A stretch of DNA of 13,059 nucleotides from JBBRZF01 sp038236965 (GTDB lineage: Bacteria > Acidobacteriota > Terriglobia > Terriglobales > Acidobacteriaceae): positions 1 through 13,059 of the forward strand of contig JBBRZF010000099.1 of assembly GCA_038236965.1 (NCBI GenBank). Reading direction: 5' to 3'. Position 1 is the stretch's first letter. Each line of letters starts with the position of its first letter. A program made the position numbers and the translations under genes. Under the pieces are notes generated by a model. That model made no database searches, had not been told where the DNA came from, and saw only the letters and a list, made by a program, of their open reading frames with translations. Below are positions 8,053 through 13,059 of the stretch, piece by piece.

Positions 8053-8403
8053 TTAGCTATGGAAATTGAATTCGACCACGAGCGTGGATTGCCCTGGGCC
8101 GGGTTCGTACTTCCACTTTTTGATTGCTTCCACGGCGGCGGCTCCCAAAAGAGGATGACCACCGATGAGCCTGGCTTCTTTTACATCACCGCTGGGAGAA
8201 ACAACAGCCTCAACCTTGACGGTGCCTGCAATACCTGAACGTCGCGCCACATCGGGATAAACCGCAGCCACGCGAGTCTTGACCTTGCGGAATTCTTCCG
8301 CGAAGCCACTTACGGGGGACAAGAGCGAAATTGCGACGAACAGGACGGCCATGAGAAGACAAGCAGCGCCCCAGCGTCTGTTTGTATAAGTGCGAATAAA
8401 CAA
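8053..8403 (-). CDS. Secreted TonB C-terminal-domain protein at the head of the che operon
   Basis: A 116-residue protein: short basic N-terminus (RTYTNRR), a hydrophobic core (about 12-32) and a plausible signal-peptidase site after GFA (35), then a TonB C-terminal domain (about 41-114) with the characteristic YPDVARRSGIAGTVKVEAVV (49-68), the SPSGDV turn and AAVEAIKKWKYEPG near the end. In TonB this domain contacts outer-membrane receptors; here there is no Pro-rich spacer and no ExbB/ExbD nearby, so energy transduction is doubtful and a periplasmic binding or scaffold role is possible. Start: TTG at 8403, placed 4 nt after GGAGGA (8413-8408); an earlier in-frame TTG at 8415 sits on the ribosome site itself and is unlikely. 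It is the first gene after the candidate sigma-54 promoter. Confidence 0.82.
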   Translation of the reverse strand: MFIRTYTNRRWGAACLLMAVLFVAISLLSPVSGFAEEFRKVKTRVAAVYPDVARRSGIAGTVKVEAVVSPSGDVKEARLIGGHPLLGAAAVEAIKKWKYEPGPGQSTLVVEFNFHS

Positions 8404-8447
8404 AACTTCCTCCAACGATCAAGACACAAGAATGGTGTAAGGGGTAA

Positions 8448-8463
8448 TGCACGGGCAATGCCA
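8448..8463 (-). promoter_or_regulatory. Candidate sigma-54 promoter for the chemotaxis operon
   Basis: On the minus strand the sequence TGGCATTGCCCGTGCA fits the sigma-54 pattern TGGCACG-N4-TTGCW at 9 of 12 defined positions, including the invariant GG (8462-8461) and GC (8450-8449) separated by exactly 10 bases. Predicted transcription would start near 8438, giving a 5' leader of about 35 nt with the GGAGGA ribosome site in the right place. GG-N10-GC alone is common in GC-rich DNA, so location and flanking matches carry the argument. Confidence 0.5.
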
Positions 8464-8580
8464 CGGTGGGCTAGCGAACCAAGATAGTTTCCATAAAGGG
8501 AATAGTTATTGTATTCAGCTACTTAGAATGATGATTTAGGTGATGGGAGGGAGAAACCGAGGTAGTTTGGAGGCAAAGAC

Positions 8581-8634
8581 TGTCTCATTGGCAGGTTTAG
8601 GAGTGGGTTTTCGTCGCAGTGTGAGACGTGAGAC
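8581..8634. repeat. Short direct and inverted repeats, possible regulator site
   Basis: GTGAGAC occurs twice in direct tandem (8621-8627 and 8628-8634), and the inverted form TGTCTCA lies at 8581-8587, 33 bp away. The cluster lies about 120-190 bp upstream of the sigma-54 match, a usual distance for an enhancer-type activator site, and 35-90 bp upstream of the plus-strand -35. This could also be chance. Confidence 0.3.
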
Positions 8635-8668
8635 GGTATCAATTGGTTTCTGGTGATGGGGAATTCAC

Positions 8669-8696
8669 TTGACTCAAAATGAGATTCAGCAATACT
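8669..8696 (+). promoter_or_regulatory. Sigma-70-type promoter for the kinase operon
   Basis: TTGACT (8669-8674, 5 of 6 consensus) and AATACT (8691-8696, 4 of 6) are 16 bp apart. The predicted start near 8703 gives a leader of about 38 nt before the ATG at 8741. It is the best vegetative promoter match in the intergenic region on this strand. Confidence 0.55.
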
Positions 8697-8740
8697 GGAG
8701 CCACCCCCGAGTGAACTAAAGGATACCAAGGCGCGCGCTC

Positions 8741-11575
8741 ATGGAAATGCAGCACACCGCAGGGAGCAATCTGACTCCGAGATCAGAAGAAGGATTCCAG
8801 CAGCTATTGCTGGAACTTTCGGCTGCCGCGGCGGGCGGGGCGGAATTCCTCTCGCTGGTTCAATTGTTCCTGGGCCTCACGCGCACCTACTTCAAGGTGG
8901 ATGGAGTCTTCTGCTGGAAGTTATCGGGAGATAGCCTGGTGGGACTGGCGGGGGAGGGCACGAACGCTTCGCTGTTTCCGAACCAGCGTCTCAAATTGAC
9001 CGAGCGAGCCGTTGCCGTGGAGGCGGTGCTTCGACGTCAGACTGTGTTTGAGAATGAGATGCCGCAGCATCCCGAATACAGGTTCGCGATGAACGTGCCT
9101 TCGGAGGCGATTCTGGCTGCGCCCTTGATGGTGTCCGGAGAAGTGCAAGGCGCGATTGTGCTGGTACACAACACGCCGGGGCAATCTTTTGACCAGGACC
9201 TTGCGAGCAAGTTGACCATCCTGGCATTACAGCTTGGAAGCTTCCTGGAGAGCGCGCGACTGATGCGCATTTCCAACGAGGAGCGTCGGCGTTCAGAAGA
9301 CTTGATGGGTTTGGCGCTGGAGCTAAGTTCGTCGGTACAGTTGCCGGAACTGGTGCAGAGTTTTACGAAGCGCGCGGCGGACATGCTGCATGCGCAATCG
9401 GGAGCGTTGGCGCTAACGCGCGGAGCGCTTCTGGAGACCGTGTTCCTGCACAATGCGGCGCCGTCGCACGACAAGACGGTGATGCGACGTCTGAACATCG
9501 TCCTTGGCGACCTAGCGCAGCAGACTAAAGAAGATGACGTTTCGGGAGATGCGAAGACGATCCTGGGACGCAGCCTGGCGGAAGCGTTGGGTTGGCGCGA
9601 CGTGGTGATTGGGCGCTTGAAGTCGGCGGAAACCGAGTTGCTGGGATTGATCTGCCTGGCGAACCGGGATGTGCCGTTCACGGCGGCGGACCGTAATCTA
9701 TTGCAGGCGCTGGCGGGTCATGCCTCTGTGGCGCTGGATAATTCGCGGCTGTTCACGCGGGTGGCGCAGGCAAACAGCCAATGGGTGGAAATATTCGACG
9801 CTATCTCCGATTTCATCGTGGTACACGACGACGACAACCGCGTGCTGCGTATCAATCGCAGTATGGCGGAGTTCATCGGATTGAGGCCGTCGGAATTGAT
9901 CGGAGTGAATATGCGCGCGCTGATGGCGCTGGCGCAGGAGACGGGGCCAGACCCGTGCCCCTTCTGTCGCACCGAATCGCGCGATGACGAATTCATCCAT
10001 CCGGTACTGGAACGCACCTACCTTGTTTCCAGCTCAGAAATACGCGGCACGCTCGATGAAGGCATGCAGACCATCCACGTGTTGAAGGACATCACGGACC
10101 GTCGCGAGGCAGAGCGGCGCTATCGCGAATTGTTCGACAACATTCAGGAAGGCCTGTTCTTCTCGACGCCGGATGGCCGGTTCATCGAAGTGAATGACGC
10201 GCTGGTGCGCATGTTCGGCTACGAGAGCCGGGAAGAACTGCTGCAGGTGGACATTGCACAGGCGCTCTACGTCACGCCGGAGCAGCGAGACGGGTTCCGG
10301 AACGCAATCGAACAGAACGGGGCGTTGCGCAATTTCGAAGAGACGCTGAGGCGCAAGGATGGAAGCATCATCTACGCGTTGCAGAATGCGTTTGCGGTCC
10401 GCGACGCGCAGGGAAAAACGGTGCAATATCGCGGGCTGATGCTGGACATCACCGAGCTGAAGATGTTCCAGGCGGAGCTGCAACGGCAGCGCGATTTCAA
10501 CGCGAAGATCCTGAACAATACGCAAAGCCTCATCGTGGTGAGCGACACGGCGGGCTTGATCAGTTACGCGAACCGGCGATGCTACGAGGCGGGGTCGTTC
10601 AAGTCTGGCGAGCTGGTCGGTCACCGATTAGTGGAATTGATAGCGACGAACCGGCGTGAAGCGTTCGAAGAGGCGCTTTCCATGACCTTGACGGGGCAAC
10701 AGGTGGACAACCTGGAACTTCCCCTGACGCGCGGCAACAATGAGCTGGGAAGATTTTCGGTGAACCTGAGTCCGATGCGCGACGAACAAGGACAGGTTTC
10801 GTCGATCGTCGTGGTAATGACCGACATCACGGACGCCGCAGTTCTGCAGGCGAAATTGATGCACACGGAAAAACTGGCAGCCGTGGGACAACTGGTTTCC
10901 GGCGTGGCTCACGAGGTGAACAACCCGCTGACGGCGATCCTGGGATTCGCCGACCTGCTTTCCGAACAGGAAGATATGCCGGAGACAGCGAAGCGCGACC
11001 TTGGCGTGATCATCACGGAGGCGCAGCGCACGAAACAGATCGTGCAGAACCTGTTGAGTTTTGCGCGACAGATGCCGGCGCAGCGTCAGCCGGTGCAACT
11101 GAACGGTCTGTTGCAGCGCACCTTGCAGCTGCGTTCCTACGACCTGGCCAACCACGGAGTGCAGGTAGCGGAACACTATGCGCGTCCTTCGCCGGAGGTG
11201 ATGGGCGATTCTCACCAGTTGCAACAAGTGTTTCTGAACATCTTGAACAATGCTTATGACGCGATCCGCGATGCCGGGCATTTGGGACAGATAGAGATTC
11301 GAACGACAGTGACGGGTGGGACGGCGGAAGTGGTGTTCCTGGATAACGGTTCGGGGATAGCGACGCCGGAACGCATCTTCGATCCATTCTTCACGACGAA
11401 AGAAGTGGGCAAAGGCACGGGACTGGGGCTGAGCATCTGCTACGGAATCGTGCGCGAGCACGGTGGCGATATCAGCTGCAGCAATCGAGTGGATACGCAG
11501 GGCGCGATGTTCACGGTGCGATTGCCGTTGATCGGGACTTCGCCGGCGTTGACGCGGGCAGTGGGGGCGCAATGA
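8741..11575 (+). CDS. Soluble hybrid-sensor histidine kinase (GAF-GAF-PAS-PAS-PAS-HisKA-HATPase)
   Basis: A 944-residue kinase with no transmembrane segment, so it senses a cytoplasmic signal. Order: GAF-like (about 18-175), GAF-like (about 185-340), PAS1 (about 345-455), PAS2 (about 460-575), PAS3 (about 585-705), HisKA with phospho-accepting H724 in VAHEVNNPL, and the ATPase domain with N-box LNILNNAYD (832-840), DNGSGI (868-873), FDPFFTTK (880-887) and GKGTGLGLS (890-898). The HEVNNPL box is NtrB/class-4-like. PAS1 carries CPFC (C406, C409) in a loop, which could be a redox or metal site but is also a recurrent PAS motif of unknown role. No receiver is fused. ATG 8741 has AAGG 9 nt upstream. 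The stop overlaps the next gene as ATGA, so the receiver is its probable partner. The signal is unknown. Confidence 0.93.
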   Translation: MEMQHTAGSNLTPRSEEGFQQLLLELSAAAAGGAEFLSLVQLFLGLTRTYFKVDGVFCWKLSGDSLVGLAGEGTNASLFPNQRLKLTERAVAVEAVLRRQTVFENEMPQHPEYRFAMNVPSEAILAAPLMVSGEVQGAIVLVHNTPGQSFDQDLASKLTILALQLGSFLESARLMRISNEERRRSEDLMGLALELSSSVQLPELVQSFTKRAADMLHAQSGALALTRGALLETVFLHNAAPSHDKTVMRRLNIVLGDLAQQTKEDDVSGDAKTILGRSLAEALGWRDVVIGRLKSAETELLGLICLANRDVPFTAADRNLLQALAGHASVALDNSRLFTRVAQANSQWVEIFDAISDFIVVHDDDNRVLRINRSMAEFIGLRPSELIGVNMRALMALAQETGPDPCPFCRTESRDDEFIHPVLERTYLVSSSEIRGTLDEGMQTIHVLKDITDRREAERRYRELFDNIQEGLFFSTPDGRFIEVNDALVRMFGYESREELLQVDIAQALYVTPEQRDGFRNAIEQNGALRNFEETLRRKDGSIIYALQNAFAVRDAQGKTVQYRGLMLDITELKMFQAELQRQRDFNAKILNNTQSLIVVSDTAGLISYANRRCYEAGSFKSGELVGHRLVELIATNRREAFEEALSMTLTGQQVDNLELPLTRGNNELGRFSVNLSPMRDEQGQVSSIVVVMTDITDAAVLQAKLMHTEKLAAVGQLVSGVAHEVNNPLTAILGFADLLSEQEDMPETAKRDLGVIITEAQRTKQIVQNLLSFARQMPAQRQPVQLNGLLQRTLQLRSYDLANHGVQVAEHYARPSPEVMGDSHQLQQVFLNILNNAYDAIRDAGHLGQIEIRTTVTGGTAEVVFLDNGSGIATPERIFDPFFTTKEVGKGTGLGLSICYGIVREHGGDISCSNRVDTQGAMFTVRLPLIGTSPALTRAVGAQ

Positions 11576-11967
11576 ACTCAGCAGCAGCTCGGGGGAGACT
11601 CCCCATCCTGGTAATAGAAGATGAGCCATCGGTGATGGCGTACGTTCGCGCCGCACTGGAGCGGAACGGATATACGGCGGTCGCGGCAGAGTCTGGCGTT
11701 CGCGCGCTGGAACTGCTGGCGGGAGGCGAATTTGCCGGAGTGATATCCGACATGCGCACGCCGGGCGGCGTGGACGGCGCAGATGTTCATGCGTGGCTGA
11801 CGGCGAACGATCCCTTGCTGGCGGGAAAACTGATCTTCATCACGGGCGATACCGTGAACGAAGAGACTGCGGAGACGCTGAGAAGCACGGGCGTTCCGTT
11901 TATAGAGAAGCCATTTCGCGTTCACCAGTTGATAGAGATGGTGACGCACATCATCGGGTCCAAGTAG
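11572..11967 (+). CDS. Stand-alone receiver-domain response regulator
   Basis: A 131-residue receiver with no output domain. Residues: acidic E16/D17 (VIEDEP), phosphorylated D60 (SDMRTP), T91 (FITGD) and K113 (EKPF), all in expected places. The segment after D60 (GGVDGADVHAW) is the form seen in receivers that accompany PAS-type kinases. It starts within the kinase stop (ATGA), implying coupled translation, and the sigma-54 activator starts 12 bp after its stop. It may act as a phosphate sink or as a relay or protein-protein regulator between the kinase and the activator; the sequence does not decide. Confidence 0.9.
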   Translation: MNSAAARGRLPILVIEDEPSVMAYVRAALERNGYTAVAAESGVRALELLAGGEFAGVISDMRTPGGVDGADVHAWLTANDPLLAGKLIFITGDTVNEETAETLRSTGVPFIEKPFRVHQLIEMVTHIIGSK

Positions 11968-11979
11968 ACGGAGGTAGTC

Positions 11980-13059
11980 ATGACCGAAGACTTTCGCGTG
12001 CATTTTTTGATCGTGGATGACCAGCAGAGCATACGCAAACTCTGCGTGACCATCGGAGCGAGTCTGGGGTTCCTCTGCGACGAGGCCGAGAGCGCCGAGG
12101 TTGCGCTGGCTTTTCTGGAATCGAATTCGCCGGACATCATCCTGGTGGACCTTCGCATGGCGGAGATGTCGGGGCTGGAATTTCTGGCGAAGGTGAAGAA
12201 GATGCTTCCGCGCACGGAAGTGGCCATCATGACGGGCTATGGCTCCATCGAGAGCGCGGTGCAGGCGATGAAGTTGGGCGCCTACGACTACATCACCAAG
12301 CCGTTCCGCGTGGAGGAACTGAAATTGATATTGCAACGCATGGCGGAAAAGGTGCGCCTGGTTGCGGAGAACGAATTCCTGCGCGAGCGCTTCAAGACGG
12401 AGACGGAGCTGCACGGCATCGTGGGTTCGTCGGCCAAAATACAGGACGTGCTGAGGGTGGTGGCGCGATTGAAAGATACGCGCACGCCTGTGCTCATCAC
12501 GGGCGAGAGCGGCACGGGAAAAGAACTGGTGGCGCGCGCCATACACTTCCGGGGAACGTTCGCGAAGCGTCCGTTTGTAGCCGTGGATTGTGGCGCGCTG
12601 GTGCCGACGCTGATCGAAAGCGAATTGTTTGGATACGAAAAGGGAGCGTTCACTGGCGCGAACAAGGCGCGGCAAGGGTTGTTTCAAGCGGCGAGCGGAG
12701 GAACCATCTTCCTCGACGAGATCGGCGAACTTCCACTGGAGATGCAGGCGAAGCTGTTGCGCGTTCTGCAGGACAAGGAAGTTCGTCCAGTGGGTTCGAA
12801 CGACACGATGAAGGTCGATGTGCGAGTGATCGCCGCCACCAACCGCGACCTGGAACACGCTTACAAGAATGGGACCTTCCGGAAAGACCTTTACTTCCGA
12901 TTGAACGTGGTGACCGTGCATCTGCCGTCGCTGCGCGAGCGGCGGTCGGACGTTCCCATGCTGGTGCAATGGTTCCTGGACCGCTACGCGTCGGAAGACC
13001 AGATAGAGGTGACGAACTCGGCGATGAAGTGCATGCTGCAATACGAATGGCCGGGCAAC
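11980..13059 (+). CDS. NtrC-family sigma-54-dependent response regulator (3' end outside window)
   Basis: 360 residues are visible and the frame is open at the window end. The receiver (about 1-125) has D13/D14, phosphorylated D57 (LVDLRM), T85 and K107. The AAA+ domain starts near 146: Walker A GESGTGKE (175-182), the sigma-54 contact loop GAFTGA (222-227), Walker B IFLDE (243-247), sensor I AATNRDL (285-291) and LRERRSDVP (318-326). The visible part ends at YEWPGN, where the family continues into the R-EL motif and the C-terminal Fis-type HTH, which is missing only because the window ends. An intact GAFTGA means it should remodel sigma-54 holoenzyme. GGAGG (11970-11974) lies 5 nt before the ATG. 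It is likely phosphorylated by the upstream kinase. Confidence 0.95.
   Translation, partial: MTEDFRVHFLIVDDQQSIRKLCVTIGASLGFLCDEAESAEVALAFLESNSPDIILVDLRMAEMSGLEFLAKVKKMLPRTEVAIMTGYGSIESAVQAMKLGAYDYITKPFRVEELKLILQRMAEKVRLVAENEFLRERFKTETELHGIVGSSAKIQDVLRVVARLKDTRTPVLITGESGTGKELVARAIHFRGTFAKRPFVAVDCGALVPTLIESELFGYEKGAFTGANKARQGLFQAASGGTIFLDEIGELPLEMQAKLLRVLQDKEVRPVGSNDTMKVDVRVIAATNRDLEHAYKNGTFRKDLYFRLNVVTVHLPSLRERRSDVPMLVQWFLDRYASEDQIEVTNSAMKCMLQYEWPGN

Larger units (their letters stand above)
8404..8740. other. Divergent intergenic control region between the che and kinase operons
   Basis: These 337 bp separate two divergent operons and appear less GC-rich than the genes around them. They hold a sigma-54-type match toward the che operon (8448-8463), a sigma-70-type promoter toward the kinase (8669-8696) and GTGAGAC/GTCTCA repeats (8581-8634). 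A minus-strand TACAAT (8513-8508) could be a -10 but has no matching -35. A 68-codon open frame inside (8523-8729, minus) has no protein-like features. No RNA gene was recognised. Confidence 0.7.

Noticed and set aside
8508..8513. TACAAT as a vegetative -10 for the che operon
   Set aside because: No -35-like hexamer at 16-18 bp and no exact extended -10; the sigma-54-type match is closer to the gene and better.
8523..8729. A 68-codon minus-strand open frame in the intergenic region
   Set aside because: Low-complexity Ser/Pro-rich translation, no ribosome site noticed, and it covers the plus-strand promoter.
11578..13041. A 487-codon open frame antisense to the receiver and NtrC genes
   Set aside because: It is His/Arg/Gln-rich, spans two genuine genes with ribosome sites and intact motifs, and has no domain of its own.

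Overview
The window looks like a chromosomal segment from a free-living, motile, moderately GC-rich Gram-negative bacterium. Short overlapping cistrons, a secreted TonB C-terminal-domain protein, CheX next to CheY, and a large soluble GAF/PAS kinase next to an NtrC-type regulator fit Acidobacteriota (Terriglobales/Koribacter-like). That placement is recalled family resemblance and was not tested. No mobile elements, CRISPR, tRNA or rRNA were seen.

Layout. Positions 2-142 (+) hold the last 46 codons of an unrecognised protein, followed by a strong 12-bp hairpin that can terminate transcription from both sides. From 8403 down to 215 the minus strand carries a chemotaxis operon in the order tonB-domain protein, MCP receptor, cheW, cheR, cheA, cheB, cheY, cheX. 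Several cistrons overlap by 1-4 nt (cheR/cheA GTGA, cheA/cheB ATGA, cheY/cheX TAATG). A 337-bp intergenic region (8404-8740) separates this from a plus-strand signalling operon: a 944-residue soluble GAF-GAF-PAS-PAS-PAS histidine kinase, a single-domain receiver overlapping it by ATGA, and an NtrC-family sigma-54 activator that runs off the window end.

How it fits together. The receptor, CheW and CheA form the signalling array. CheR and CheB methylate and demethylate the receptor, CheY carries the output, and CheX is the only CheY-P phosphatase candidate seen (no CheZ, CheC or CheD here). The divergent operon is an NtrB/NtrC-like system with an extra stand-alone receiver. The most interesting regulatory clue is a good GG-N10-GC sigma-54-type promoter match at 8448-8463, pointing into the chemotaxis operon. 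This suggests, by inference only, that the neighbouring activator could switch on the chemotaxis genes. The plus-strand operon has its own sigma-70-like promoter at 8669-8696. Most of the genes belong to well-known families. What may be new is the wiring between the two operons and the TonB-domain protein that leads the chemotaxis operon.
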